Source: Natronolimnobius sp. AArcel1
GTDB lineage: Archaea > Halobacteriota > Halobacteria > Halobacteriales > Natrialbaceae
Assembly: GCF_011043775.1 (NCBI RefSeq)
Contig: NZ_JAAKXY010000002.1
Span: 248,001 to 312,000 of the forward strand
DNA: 64,000 nucleotides
Direction: 5' to 3'
This document shows, piece by piece, positions 18,420 to 27,681 of this stretch (its first letter is position 1; each line of letters starts with the position of its first letter). The notes below the pieces were generated by a model. It was not told where the DNA came from. It made no database searches and saw only the letters and a program-made list of their open reading frames with translations. The position numbers and the translations under genes were made by a program.

Positions 18420-18677
18420 ATGTCCACGCACTTCCAGACCGCAGTGAAATCGGCCGTTTCCGACACGCATCGACGCGACGCGATTGATCGTATGATCGAC
18501 CGCGACGAACGAACCAACCTTGCCATCCTCGTCCAGATGGGTGGCCTCGACGGCGAGTTCCGACGGCGTGCGCTGGCAGGTCTCGGGACCTGTAACGCCA
18601 GCGACGAACTCGCCGACCTCGCCACGGATACAGCAATCGACCCGTCGTTGCGGCGGCGAGCGGATGAACTCAAATAA
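18420..18677 (+). CDS. Small helical protein, unknown function
   Basis: The product has 85 residues starting MSTHFQTAVKSAVSDTHRRD. Predicted all-helical, with repeated LA and RRRA segments (EFRRRALAGLGTCNASDELA, then DLATDTAIDPSLRRRADELK) reminiscent of a short HEAT-like repeat pair. It follows the preceding small gene by 31 bp on the same strand. No catalytic motif is visible. The coding nature is supported by acidic haloarchaeal codon use and a clean ATG/TAA frame. Confidence 0.7.
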   Translation: MSTHFQTAVKSAVSDTHRRDAIDRMIDRDERTNLAILVQMGGLDGEFRRRALAGLGTCNASDELADLATDTAIDPSLRRRADELK

Positions 18678-18778
18678 GTGGTGTGAAACCACACCGCATC
18701 GTTGTTAAAAAGTAAGCGCAGTCGCTGTGAAATTCCTAGGAACGCTTTTGCCGTGTTCGCCCGATAGAGAGTATTAGT

Positions 18779-18931
18779 ATGGGATACAACTGCTCCACCT
18801 GCGACGAGGACTTTCAGTCAGCCGCTGGCGTCACCCAACACGTCGCGTTGCACCACAACACCTGTGCCGTCTGTGACGAAGGGTTCAACGACACGGACTC
18901 GCTGCGGAGTCACATCCACGAGAGTCACTGA
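18779..18931 (+). CDS. Tandem C2H2 zinc-finger small protein
   Basis: The product has only 50 residues. Finger 1 is CSTCDEDFQSAAGVTQHVAL with C5, C8, H21 and H25/H26. Finger 2 is CAVCDEGFNDTDSLRSHIHE with C29, C32, H45 and H50. This is the classic C2H2 spacing (CX2CX12HX3-5H), uncommon in archaea but known among haloarchaeal small proteins. It may bind DNA or protein. It sits directly upstream of the TnpB element, 24 bp before its estimated left end. Confidence 0.8.
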   Translation: MGYNCSTCDEDFQSAAGVTQHVALHHNTCAVCDEGFNDTDSLRSHIHESH

Positions 18932-19100
18932 CCACAGCGTCGCGTCGCACAATTTTTAGCGTTGTGGTGAGGGTTCTAAGCCTCCGTCCTCAAGAAGCAA
19001 CGCAGCGAAGCGAGTAGCGCAGTAGGGCGGTGATACAGAACCCGCTCGCTGCCCGACCACACTTTTAAATAAAATACTGTCGTAATAATGGTTACGTCGC

Positions 19101-20390
19101 ATGAAGTACAGTCCACGCTTCTGCTTGTTCCCGACAACTCAGCAACGCAAGTTGCTCGAGGAGAACGTGGACATCGTGCGACAACTCTACAACGACCGCC
19201 TGAAACGATTCAAAGAAATCCCGGAGAACGCCGGAACACTCACTCAACGTGTCCGCATGGCACGAGATGAATTACCGGAACTGAAGCAATGGTGGGACGA
19301 TCTCAACGACGTGTACTCCACCGTGCTTCAGACGGCAACAATGCGTATCCGTGACAACAAACGAAGTCTGCAGGAACTGCAGAAAAACGGGTACGATGCA
19401 GGTGAGTTACGGTGGAAGCCGCCACGAGAGTTCAGGAGTTTCACGTACAATATTCGGGGCTTCGAGTTGGACAAGAACAACGGCCCTAGTGGACGTGGAG
19501 TTCTCACACTCAAGAGAGTGGCTGGTGAAAACATCGATGTACCAATCCGCCTCCACCGCGACCTTCCAGACGGGGAAGTGAAGCAACTCACCGTCAAGAA
19601 AGAACCAACTGGCGCGTGGTATGCGTCGTTCACCGTCGAAACAGACGACCCGGAGAAACCCAGTATCGAAGACATCACTCCGGATGACTGCATCGGAATC
19701 GACCTCGGCGTGCTGAGTTTCATTCATGACTCAGACGGCAGGTCTGTCAGTTGCCTCGACTTAACCGAAGACCGGGAGCGATTGGAACGTGAACAGCGTT
19801 CACTCTCTCGGAAGCAACGCGGGTCGAATAACTGGGAGAAGCAACGTCGACAGGTAGCGCAAGTCCATGATAGGATGAGCAATAAGAAGCATGATTTCAA
19901 GCATAAGTTGGCACACTTCTACACCACTGAGTACGATGCAGTGTTCCTCGAAGACCTAAACGTGAAAGGGATGCTTGAAGAGGATGGGAACGCCCGAAAC
20001 AAGCACGAAGTCGGGTGGCGTGACATGATTTCAGTGTTCGAGCATCATGGGGAGAAGAATGGGTGCTACGTCGAACTGGTTGACCCGGCGGGAACGACGA
20101 AGGAATGCGCTCACTGTGGATCGGAGACAAGAAAGCCAGTGTGGGTCAGAACGCATGACTGCCCGACGTGCGGGGTTGAGATGGATCGTGACCTGAACGC
20201 GGCGTGCAATGTGTTGGAGCGCGGATTGAAGCAACTAGGAGTGGTTCACTCCGAAGCAACGCCTGTGGAGACTGCAACCGCTGTGTCCACCGACGGATGC
20301 GGTTTTTCCGCGTCCAATCAGGTGGATGCAAGTCGCGTCGTAGAAGCAGGAAGCCCCTGCCTCAAGGAAGCCGCGTCAGCGGCTGAGTAG
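19101..20390 (+). CDS. tnpB: RNA-guided endonuclease TnpB
   Basis: The product has 429 residues and is full length. The RuvC-like catalytic residues appear intact: Asp201 in IGIDLGVLSF, Glu284 in FLEDLNVKGM and the Asp of MDRDLNAAC (362/364). The zinc ribbon CAHC...CPTC (C336, C339, C354, C357) is present. The N-terminal helical/WED part ends with WKPPREFRSFTYNIRGFEL. TnpB proteins are nucleases guided by an RNA made from the element's right end, and they promote element retention. The start at 19101 lies behind an AT-rich box (TTTTAAATAAAATACTG). No Y1 transposase is encoded, so movement would need one in trans. Confidence 0.93.
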   Translation: MKYSPRFCLFPTTQQRKLLEENVDIVRQLYNDRLKRFKEIPENAGTLTQRVRMARDELPELKQWWDDLNDVYSTVLQTATMRIRDNKRSLQELQKNGYDAGELRWKPPREFRSFTYNIRGFELDKNNGPSGRGVLTLKRVAGENIDVPIRLHRDLPDGEVKQLTVKKEPTGAWYASFTVETDDPEKPSIEDITPDDCIGIDLGVLSFIHDSDGRSVSCLDLTEDRERLEREQRSLSRKQRGSNNWEKQRRQVAQVHDRMSNKKHDFKHKLAHFYTTEYDAVFLEDLNVKGMLEEDGNARNKHEVGWRDMISVFEHHGEKNGCYVELVDPAGTTKECAHCGSETRKPVWVRTHDCPTCGVEMDRDLNAACNVLERGLKQLGVVHSEATPVETATAVSTDGCGFSASNQVDASRVVEAGSPCLKEAASAAE

Positions 20391-20398
20391 GCAGGGGT
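20353..20398 (+). ncRNA. Right-end hairpin, candidate TnpB guide-RNA (omega/reRNA) scaffold end
   Basis: The arms CCCCTGCCT (20354-20362) and AGGCAGGGG (20389-20397) enclose a second stem, CCGC/GCGG, and overlap the tnpB stop codon. In IS605-family elements the guide RNA comes from the 3' end of tnpB and the right end, with the guide sequence beginning just past the element boundary. By analogy the guide here would start near 20403, inside the adjacent oxidoreductase gene. The hairpin is seen directly; the RNA role is inferred from the family. Confidence 0.5.
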
Positions 20399-20401
20399 AG
20401 T

Positions 20402-21700
20402 TCACCAGTCGCAGTACTCCGGCTCACAACACTCGAGATCCTCGAGAAACATATTGTTCTCCCGGTACTCCTCGAGCGCGTCAGTGTCGACGCCGAGTCG
20501 CTCGCCGATGGTTTCGGCGACGACAGCGAAGCGCTGGCGATACTTGTAGATGAAACAAAACTCCTGGCCGTTGTGTGCGACCTGCGGGCCGGCGAGAAAC
20601 AGGCCGGGCGTGGCCGTTGACTCGTCGCGGTCGGTGAGTTCGGGCACGCCATCCTCGAGTGTGAACAGTTCCTCGACGAGCGAGACGCTGCCCTCGAAGC
20701 CGGTTGCGAGAACGGGTGGGGCTCGCGAACAGAATCGGGCGCCATCAGTTGTGACGACAGCGTACTCGAGTCCGCCGTCATCGATCTCTGTACTGTCCTC
20801 ATCAGCGAGTCGTTCGATCCGTTCTGCGCGCGCCCCCGCGACGAGCGCAATCGGCTGTTCCTCGTCGAGTGCAGCCTCGAGTCGCTCGTTCGTCCGCGGT
20901 GAGAGCACCTCGCTTGGGTCGGGACTGCGGAACTGCCAGGTTCCGGCATCGTCGAGGACCGTAACCGAACAGTCCGCTTCGGCGAGGGAGAGCGCGGCGT
21001 CGACGCCGCTTTCTGCGCCGCCGATGACGATGACATCGTCCTGTACCGGTGCCATTGTGCCCGCGCCGTCGGCCGCCGCCTGTGGTGTGGCGTCGCCAGT
21101 CCCATCGCCCGCCGCCAGCGTTTCGACTGGCGCAACGTCGGACTCGAGGTCGACATCCGCCTCGAGATCGTGCGCGGTCGCGTACGATTCCCAGGAGTCG
21201 ACGCCCGCGACGTGAACGCCGTGTTGTGCGCCTGCAACGGCTGCCGTCGTGGGGTACTGGTACTCGCCCGCCGCCCAGACGACGAAGCGTGCGGTGATCG
21301 AGTCATCGTCCGTCTCGAGTCGAAAGCCACCGTCAGTGTCACCATCGAGAGACACAGCACTGGTGACGTCGATACCTGTCTCGACGCTAAGTTCGTGGAA
21401 CTCGGCGATGGCCTCGAGATAGTCCGCGTACTGCTCGCCGGTTGGATGCTCACAGTCGAGTGCGAGTGCTGGGGACGTATCGGGCGTGATCGCGTTCAGA
21501 TCGCGCGTCCCGAACGCAGTCGCGGGAAACGAGGGAGTTAGTAGCCGCATCTCTGCGGGCCACTGGCGAAAGGACGCGCCGATACAGTCGCGCTCGAGAA
21601 CGGTGTACTCGAGGTCGAGTCGCTCGAGGGCAACGCCAGTGCCGATGCCAGCGGGACCCGCACCGATGACTGCTACTTCGTGGTCGAACGAACGTGTCAT
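20402..21700 (-). CDS. NAD(P)/FAD-dependent oxidoreductase
   Basis: The product has 432 residues. The FAD fingerprint VAVIGAGPAGIGTGVALERL is at the N-terminus and a second dinucleotide fingerprint, DVIVIGGAESGVDAALSLAE, lies near residue 225. VLERDCIGASFRQWP resembles flavin monooxygenase or YpdA-like thiol reductases. LFLAGPQVAHNGQEFCFIYKYR is a C-terminal signature. The C-terminus is Cys-rich (ECCEPEYCDW). The specific substrate is unknown. Its stop codon (TGA, 20402-20404) lies on the right boundary of the TnpB element, so the last residues may have been altered by that insertion. Confidence 0.8.
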   Translation of the reverse strand: MTRSFDHEVAVIGAGPAGIGTGVALERLDLEYTVLERDCIGASFRQWPAEMRLLTPSFPATAFGTRDLNAITPDTSPALALDCEHPTGEQYADYLEAIAEFHELSVETGIDVTSAVSLDGDTDGGFRLETDDDSITARFVVWAAGEYQYPTTAAVAGAQHGVHVAGVDSWESYATAHDLEADVDLESDVAPVETLAAGDGTGDATPQAAADGAGTMAPVQDDVIVIGGAESGVDAALSLAEADCSVTVLDDAGTWQFRSPDPSEVLSPRTNERLEAALDEEQPIALVAGARAERIERLADEDSTEIDDGGLEYAVVTTDGARFCSRAPPVLATGFEGSVSLVEELFTLEDGVPELTDRDESTATPGLFLAGPQVAHNGQEFCFIYKYRQRFAVVAETIGERLGVDTDALEEYRENNMFLEDLECCEPEYCDW

Positions 21701-21805
21701 GTGGGCTGGTTTGCCCCACTAATTAATAACTCTGGCGCGTTAGTTAGCAATATTTGGTATTCTATACTCTCGGTTTAACGTCTCTGAATCGGAGACGGAA
21801 AGCAG

Positions 21806-21869
21806 GACTTTTAGCCGCACACGGTCTGAGAACGAGGTGATGAACCGACGGACGCTCGAGCGGAGGTGG
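21806..21869 (+). promoter_or_regulatory. purU promoter and Shine-Dalgarno site
   Basis: A TATA-like ACTTTTAG lies at about 21808-21814. Transcription starting about 25 bp later would leave a short leader ending in GGAGGTGG (21862-21869). That motif complements the haloarchaeal 16S rRNA tail and sits about five bases before the ATG at 21875. It decides in favour of this ATG over the in-frame GTG at 21866, which lies inside the Shine-Dalgarno site. Confidence 0.6.
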
Positions 21870-21874
21870 TCTCG

Positions 21875-22822
21875 ATGACGACTGATGTGACCGAAATCAC
21901 GGTGATCGGAGAGGACGACACCGGGCTGATTGCGAACGTGACGAGCCTGCTGTTCGAGCGCGGGATCAACATTGAAGACCTCGATCAGGCGGTTCGCGAC
22001 GGCGTCTTCCGGATGTATCTCGCTGTCGACACCTCGGAAATGGTCACGACCGAGGAGAAACTCCGGGAAGACCTCCACGAACTCGGCGATGACCTCGGAC
22101 TTGACGTGCAGGTCCGGTTCCCCGCCGACCGCGAGAACCAGCAGATCGCCGTTCTCGTCACCAAAGAGAGCCACTGCCTCGAGGCACTGTTCGAGGCCTG
22201 GGCCAACGACGACCTCGGCGCGGACATCAGCGTGGTCATCGGTAACCACGACGACCTCGAGCCGCTTGCAAATCACTACGACGTGCCGTTTCACGATATC
22301 GGCACCGAGAGCGGCCAGCAAAACGAAGACGAACTCCTTGAGGTGCTTGCGGAGTACAACGCCGACCTGATCGTCCTCGCGCGGTATATGCGGATTCTCA
22401 GCCCGAACGTTGTCTTCCGATACGAAGACCGGATTATCAACGTCCACCCCTCGCTGTTGCCGGCGTTCCCCGGCGCAGAGGCCTATCGCCAGGCCATCGA
22501 GGAAGGCGTCCGCGTCGCTGGCGTCACCGCCCACTACGTGACAACCGACCTCGATCAGGGGCCAATCATTACCCAGCGCGCATTCGACGTCCCCGACGAT
22601 GCAGACGCCGACACGATGAAAAACCGGGGCCAGCCACTCGAGGCCGATGCGTTGCTCGAGGCTGTCAAACTCCACCTAAACGGCGACGTCTCAGTTCACC
22701 GTGGACGAACCTCGGTCCGAGAGAACGGTGAGCAGTACCAGCTTGGACTTCCTGCAGAGATCGACGACGTCACCCCAGATCGCCCGGTTGACGGTATTGG
22801 AAACGCAGTCGCTGACGAGTAA
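21875..22822 (+). CDS. purU: Formyltetrahydrofolate deformylase PurU
   Basis: The product has 315 residues. The N-terminal ACT domain (TEITVIGEDDTGLIANVTSL, about 1-85) is followed by a formyltransferase-like hydrolase domain. The catalytic region contains IINVHPSLLPAFPGAEAYRQ and GVTAHYVTTDLDQGPI, supplying the Asn-His-Asp residues of the family. PurU releases formate from 10-formyl-THF for purine synthesis. The C-terminus has about 35 extra residues (VRENGEQYQLGLPAEIDDV) typical of haloarchaeal homologues. It is monocistronic. Confidence 0.93.
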   Translation: MTTDVTEITVIGEDDTGLIANVTSLLFERGINIEDLDQAVRDGVFRMYLAVDTSEMVTTEEKLREDLHELGDDLGLDVQVRFPADRENQQIAVLVTKESHCLEALFEAWANDDLGADISVVIGNHDDLEPLANHYDVPFHDIGTESGQQNEDELLEVLAEYNADLIVLARYMRILSPNVVFRYEDRIINVHPSLLPAFPGAEAYRQAIEEGVRVAGVTAHYVTTDLDQGPIITQRAFDVPDDADADTMKNRGQPLEADALLEAVKLHLNGDVSVHRGRTSVRENGEQYQLGLPAEIDDVTPDRPVDGIGNAVADE

Positions 22823-23050
22823 ATCACTTGGCTGGAAGACAATAAGTCGCTATCAGCATTAATTTTCACCACACACAGGAGAAATAAGTTCTCGATTAGC
22901 GACTCGAACGAGGAATCAGTTCGCAGCCGTCTACCAAAAAGACCATTATAGTCCGACTTGTTCAATCATTTTCGCCGAGACGAGCTACGTTTCACAACTG
23001 ATTGCGCCGATTCCAGAACATTCATAGGCGAGTACGTTACATATCCAAAC

Positions 23051-23224
23051 ATGACGCCCGAGACAGAGTCAGTCGGGGAACCGTCGACAGAGAGCCACGA
23101 GGTGGTTGCAGCAGTCGACGACGCAGACGGACGGCCACGGCTCGTCATTGCCAACATCGCCCGTGACGATGCCTGGCTCTCGGTACCTGAGCAGGCAGCC
23201 GCGTCACTCGAGGAGTGGCAGTAA
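23051..23224 (+). CDS. Small haloarchaeal protein, DUF7556-like
   Basis: The product has 57 residues starting MTPETESVGEPSTESHEVVA. The core AAVDDADGRPRLVIANIARD and the ending AWLSVPEQAAASLEEWQ resemble a tiny haloarchaeal family (DUF7556 as I recall it). The ATG at 23051 was chosen because upstream in-frame residues are basic and unlike haloarchaeal protein. Predicted as a small beta-alpha fold. Function is unknown. No partner gene is within 200 bp. Confidence 0.65.
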   Translation: MTPETESVGEPSTESHEVVAAVDDADGRPRLVIANIARDDAWLSVPEQAAASLEEWQ

Positions 23225-23332
23225 GGCGACGGTGCTGTGTGTCGCCGCGATAGCGACACCGCATGACTGTGTCTCACGACACTATTTTTAAAAAAGACGA
23301 GAGACGACGCGAACGAGACGACAACAGCGCGC

Positions 23333-23545
23333 TTAGTCGTCGCTTGGTTCAGCGCCCGGTTCGGGCGCGTTCGCACTGCTCGAGGCCACACTGGTCGTAC
23401 TCGAGGAAACATGTGACTGGACGGCAAGTCCAACCATCGCAAGGACGATCGCTGCGACAGCGACGCTTGTAGCGATGGTGACTGTCGTGATCAGACCCAC
23501 CGCAACGATACTTACTCCGAGGACACTAGCAATGCCGGCGGTCAT
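23333..23545 (-). CDS. Small membrane protein, unknown function
   Basis: The product has 70 residues. One or two hydrophobic helices (residues about 3-43: MTAGIASVLGVSIVAVGLIT and onward) are followed by a Ser/Thr- and Pro-rich acidic C-terminus (PEPGAEPSDD). The composition is typical of small haloarchaeal membrane proteins. No family is recognised. It lies between two unrelated genes and appears monocistronic. Confidence 0.55.
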   Translation of the reverse strand: MTAGIASVLGVSIVAVGLITTVTIATSVAVAAIVLAMVGLAVQSHVSSSTTSVASSSANAPEPGAEPSDD

Positions 23546-23682
23546 TGGCTGTCATTCGATTCTGGCAACGCTGGCGATATGAGAGTTACTGTGTTGACGC
23601 GCAGTGAACACAGGTATCATACCCCATACAATCGACCCACGAATATCAACAGTGCTCGTTGCCGGCTGCCTCGAGCGCCAGT

Positions 23683-24723
23683 TTATAATCGCTGGACCGC
23701 ACCGATTGCACTCGAGAGCGGCGGAGCCTCGAACACGTCGTGGCCGGTGTAGGCGTTGGTTCCCGCACAGTACAGATTGCGAGCCGTCTCGAGAACGGTG
23801 TCCTCGAGCGGTTCGGGATCGACGGTACAGAGGGATTTCCAGTCAGCGACGTTCTCCTGTTTCGCCTCGGCTTTGGCGGCTTCGACGGCTTGCACCCACT
23901 CGGGTTGGGTTCGTTTATGGTACTGACGAAGGACTTCCTTTGAGAGCTGACTGCCTTCGTAGCTGAAGCGATTCTCGTCGAACGTCCCGACGACATCAGC
24001 GACACGGATTTCGCCGTCGTAGTACAGGCACTCAATTTTGCCGTCCTGGTGGTCGAGACCGGCCGATTCAGCCTGTTCCGTCAGAATCCGATTGACGTCG
24101 CGTGCGAGGTCCTCGAGTGCGGAAAGCGAGGCGCGGCCAGCGATCTGGTCGGCTTCTGTGGCTTCGAGATAGCGATCACCCTCCTCGTACTTGGTCGAGA
24201 ACTCGACGATTGGTGCGTCGAGGTCGACTGGTTCGTCGGGCCAGGAGTCGTACGCGAGGCCGTGATCTTCGGGTTCCGTTCGACTACGCAGACTCGAGCC
24301 GATCGGGACGCGATTTCGGAAGACGATCTCGAGCGGGATGAGGTAGTTCTCGCCGGCGGCCTCGTGGTAGTGGTCGTAATCGTACTCTCGCCCTTCGTTT
24401 GGGAGATCCGGAACCTGCGTCAGTTCGATGGCCATCTCCCAGGGTGGACTCGAGGCATCCTCGAGTGAGACGATCGAGTCGGAGTCGCCGCTATGGTCGA
24501 CGACGCCGCGGTAGTGCGTGGGCACGCCTTCGGCCTCGAGCAGTTCGAAGTTGAACGCGCCCATCGTACAGAGGCTGGCTCCCTTCTCGGGAATCTGATC
24601 GGGCATTTTGCCCCAGTCGAAGACGGAGTAATCGTCCGTAAAGACGAACGAACCCGCCCCGAGGCTGTCAGCCGTCGCCTCGCGCTCGATTCGGAACTCT
24701 TTGACGCTGGTCACGCGCGCCAC
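23683..24723 (-). CDS. purC: Phosphoribosylaminoimidazole-succinocarboxamide synthase
   Basis: The product has 346 residues, long relative to bacterial SAICAR synthase (about 240) but usual for haloarchaea. The conserved N-terminal motif is [41 protein letters not shown] is the SAICAR synthetase signature, and [13 protein letters not shown] follow. It joins aspartate to CAIR in purine synthesis. With purS, purQ and purU in the same 13 kb, this part of the chromosome is enriched in purine genes, although they are not in one operon. Confidence 0.94.
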   Translation of the reverse strand: MARVTSVKEFRIEREATADSLGAGSFVFTDDYSVFDWGKMPDQIPEKGASLCTMGAFNFELLEAEGVPTHYRGVVDHSGDSDSIVSLEDASSPPWEMAIELTQVPDLPNEGREYDYDHYHEAAGENYLIPLEIVFRNRVPIGSSLRSRTEPEDHGLAYDSWPDEPVDLDAPIVEFSTKYEEGDRYLEATEADQIAGRASLSALEDLARDVNRILTEQAESAGLDHQDGKIECLYYDGEIRVADVVGTFDENRFSYEGSQLSKEVLRQYHKRTQPEWVQAVEAAKAEAKQENVADWKSLCTVDPEPLEDTVLETARNLYCAGTNAYTGHDVFEAPPLSSAIGAVQRL

Positions 24724-24886
24724 CCCACAGCGTTGCGGTCGCCGTCGTGCATACTCGAATCCGCGTGACGATCACTCAAGAAGGTTTCAGTATCGATCGG
24801 GTCGGCAGATGGTTACTGGCTGGCGTCCGGACAACGCATTGAGATGGCCACAACTGCTTTTATGTAATGGACGAACATTTACGAAA

Positions 24887-27583
24887 ATGTCGCTGAGAGA
24901 CCGGCTTATACCGGATTCTGCCAGGGAGCGGCTCAGTGGGCTGGTGCCAGAGAGGCTCACCACGTACACTACTCGAGCCACAGAAGGTGCATCGACGGCT
25001 CGCTCTCGAGTCACAAATTCGACAGCGGGGATCTGGGGGGTTGTGCTGCCGGATCGGATTCGACGGAGTTACGTGGCAAAGTTCGGACTCGTGATCGCGC
25101 TGGTGTTGGTTGCCACACTCGCCGTTGCAGGCTTTTCCTACATCGATATCTCGAATCAGATTTCGGATAACGCACAGAACGAACTGGAGCTGACGGCGGA
25201 AGTTGAAGCCCAGGAGATCGGCGACTGGATGTATCTTGAGACACAGGAAGCCGAGGTCCTCGCAAATGACGGTGATATTCCATATACCAACGGGACAGAT
25301 CACGAAATTAGGACGGGACTCAACAACAGATATCATGAGATGGGGAGCACCGTTCAGGACATCCACTACGTCGATTTAGAGTCAGATACGATCGATGTGA
25401 GTACGGATAGCGATATGGTCGAGACGGATGTCACCGAGTTCGGTCTCAACCTCCACGTTATCAACGACGAGTACTCGGTCTCGGAGTTCGAGTACGAAAA
25501 CATCTACATTTCACAGGTCGATTCGACGTACTCGGATACCTTCGAGTACAACGGTGAAATGTCGATTGCGCTCTTCAGCCCCGTCGATGGCACGGATCAC
25601 GCGGTCATGATCGTCAACTCGATCGAAGATCGATCTAACTACTTCAGAAACCATGCCGAGGGTGGACAAACTACCGTCGTCGACGGCGGCAGCCATGAGA
25701 TGATGTTCGCCGATGACCGCGATCACCTGCTCTCTGAGTACGAACACGCCGAAAGCGATGCCGTCCTCGAGGGCGGACTCGATGGGTCAACAGTGATCGA
25801 TCTCGACGACACAGACGAAGTCGTCGCTGCGGCACAGATCCCAAACACTGACTGGGCGCTCGTCACGCACGCGCCACAGTCGAGCACGTACGCGCTCGTC
25901 GATGACGTCGTCGAGTCCTTGGGAGCGGTCATCGCCATTGCACTGTTTGGATTCCTCATCATCGGAGCAACGATTGGGCGCTCGACAGCACACGCCCTTG
26001 ACAGCCTCGCTGACGACGCCGATCGACTGTCAAACGGCGACTCCGATATCGAAATCGACGACGACGGCCGCATCGACGAGGTTGGACAAGTCCGGGGCTC
26101 GTTTGCCTCGATTCAGACCTACCTCGAGACCGCGGCGAATCAGGCAGATGCGATTGCTCGCCAGGAGTTCAACGACGACGCACTCGACGAAGACGTACCG
26201 GGCCGACTCGGGAACTCGCTCGATCGGATGCAAACCGACCTCGAGACCTACATCGAGGATATTGAGGCCTCGAAAGCCGAAGCGGAGGCGTCGAAAGACG
26301 AAGCCGCAGCTGCTCGAGAGGAAGCCGAAGCCCTCGCCGAGCGCCTTGAGATGACTGCCGCCGAGTTCGCTGACGTGATGAGCGAGGCTGCAGACGGCGA
26401 CTTCACGCAGCGACTCGACGACGACGTCGACAACGAGGCGCTTGCAGAGATTGCAACCGCCTTTAACGGCATGCTCGAGGATCTCGAGCGCACGATCATC
26501 GACATTCAGGATCTTGCAGACGACGTCGATCAGATCAGCGGCCAGGTCACGGGTCAGGTCGCAGAGATTGAAACGGCGAGTAACGACGTGAGCCGCTCCG
26601 CCGAAGAGATTGCAACAGCAACCGCAGAACAGAGCGACCGCTTCCAGAACGTCTACGGCGAGATGAACGATCTCTCTGCAACCGTCGAAGAGATTGCCTC
26701 TACCGCCGACGACGTGGCAAGTGTCTCCGAGACCGCTGCCGACCGCGCCGATGCGGCTGGCGAGGCAACCGGTGAAATTCGCACTGAAATGGACCATCTC
26801 GAAGAGCGTGCGGAAGCGATCACGACGCAGGTCGAGCAACTCGATTCGGAGATGGGCGAGATTCGCGAAATTGTCGACCTCATCGACGACATTGCGGATC
26901 AGACGAACCTGCTCGCGCTCAATGCCTCTATCGAGGCGGCAAGCGCTGGCGAAGAAGGTGACGGCTTTGCGGTCGTCGCGAGCGAGGTCAAATCGCTGGC
27001 CGAAGAGACGGGCGACGCAACCCAGGAGGTCGATGACCTGATCACCAACGTCGAAGCCGCGGTCGACGAAACCGTCGATGAAATCGAACGCATGCGCGAG
27101 CAGGTCGACGAAGGCGCAGACGTCGTCGACGATGGCATCGAAGCGATCGACGCCATTACCGAACAGGTCGAAGAGGCAAACGCCGGTGTCCAGTCGATCA
27201 ACGAGGCGACCGGCGAGCAGGCCCGCGCAAACGAGCGCGTCGTCACCATGGTCGACGAAGTCACCGAGATAAGCGAGGAAACCAAAAGCGAAACCGAGAC
27301 CGTCGCCGCAGCCGCCGAAGAACAGGCCGCGACCGTCTCCGACGTCGCCGCCGGTGCCAACTCCCTGACCGATATGGCCGACGACTTGAGCACCTCACTC
27401 GAGGCCTTCGATGTCAGCGAGGACAGTGCAGCCACAGATGGTGACCGATCAGGCACAGCCGACAACGACTCGAGTGCCGGGCAGATGCTCGAGTACGACG
27501 ATTCGACGACCGAGGTGGCCGATCCGGACGACGGAGATCTCGTCCTGAAACGCGACGACAGCGGCGACAACGCCGACGACTGA
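24887..27583 (+). CDS. htr: Methyl-accepting chemotaxis (Htr-type) transducer
   Basis: The product has 898 residues from the ATG at 24887. The cytoplasmic N-terminus (1-65) precedes TM1 (66-86) and an extracellular sensor of about 255 residues, probably dCache-like. TM2 is at about 345-363. Two HAMP domains follow (about 363-415 and 490-540), then a long coiled-coil signalling domain. Its hairpin tip contains [20 protein letters not shown] and [18 protein letters not shown], the hallmark of transducers. The tail is acidic. Ligand and partner are unknown. CheD (8.2 kb) is the only other chemotaxis gene here. Confidence 0.93.
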   Translation: MSLRDRLIPDSARERLSGLVPERLTTYTTRATEGASTARSRVTNSTAGIWGVVLPDRIRRSYVAKFGLVIALVLVATLAVAGFSYIDISNQISDNAQNELELTAEVEAQEIGDWMYLETQEAEVLANDGDIPYTNGTDHEIRTGLNNRYHEMGSTVQDIHYVDLESDTIDVSTDSDMVETDVTEFGLNLHVINDEYSVSEFEYENIYISQVDSTYSDTFEYNGEMSIALFSPVDGTDHAVMIVNSIEDRSNYFRNHAEGGQTTVVDGGSHEMMFADDRDHLLSEYEHAESDAVLEGGLDGSTVIDLDDTDEVVAAAQIPNTDWALVTHAPQSSTYALVDDVVESLGAVIAIALFGFLIIGATIGRSTAHALDSLADDADRLSNGDSDIEIDDDGRIDEVGQVRGSFASIQTYLETAANQADAIARQEFNDDALDEDVPGRLGNSLDRMQTDLETYIEDIEASKAEAEASKDEAAAAREEAEALAERLEMTAAEFADVMSEAADGDFTQRLDDDVDNEALAEIATAFNGMLEDLERTIIDIQDLADDVDQISGQVTGQVAEIETASNDVSRSAEEIATATAEQSDRFQNVYGEMNDLSATVEEIASTADDVASVSETAADRADAAGEATGEIRTEMDHLEERAEAITTQVEQLDSEMGEIREIVDLIDDIADQTNLLALNASIEAASAGEEGDGFAVVASEVKSLAEETGDATQEVDDLITNVEAAVDETVDEIERMREQVDEGADVVDDGIEAIDAITEQVEEANAGVQSINEATGEQARANERVVTMVDEVTEISEETKSETETVAAAAEEQAATVSDVAAGANSLTDMADDLSTSLEAFDVSEDSAATDGDRSGTADNDSSAGQMLEYDDSTTEVADPDDGDLVLKRDDSGDNADD

Positions 27584-27681
27584 GGCGGCGACCGGACCAA
27601 CCGCGTCGTCGCGTCATCGGTACAAGACGTACGCTGCTGCGACCAGCATCCTTTTCTCACTGTATCCGCATCGTTACCTCG

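Larger units (their letters stand above)
18955..20403 (+). mobile_element. TnpB-only IS200/IS605-type element (IS1341 group)
   Basis: The element carries a tnpB gene and no tnpA. The left end holds a large imperfect palindrome with outer arms GTGGT/ACCAC and GGGTTCT/AGAACCC (18980s to 19050s) and an inner region around TCAAGAAGC...GAGTAG. The right end holds a nested hairpin with arms CCCCTGCCT and AGGCAGGGG. The inner sequences of both ends are alike (CTCAAG.AAGC...GAGTAG), as expected for subterminal hairpins recognised by a Y1 transposase. No terminal inverted repeats or target duplication are expected for this family. Exact boundaries are estimates: left within about 20 bp, right close to the TTCAC at 20401. 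Confidence 0.8.
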
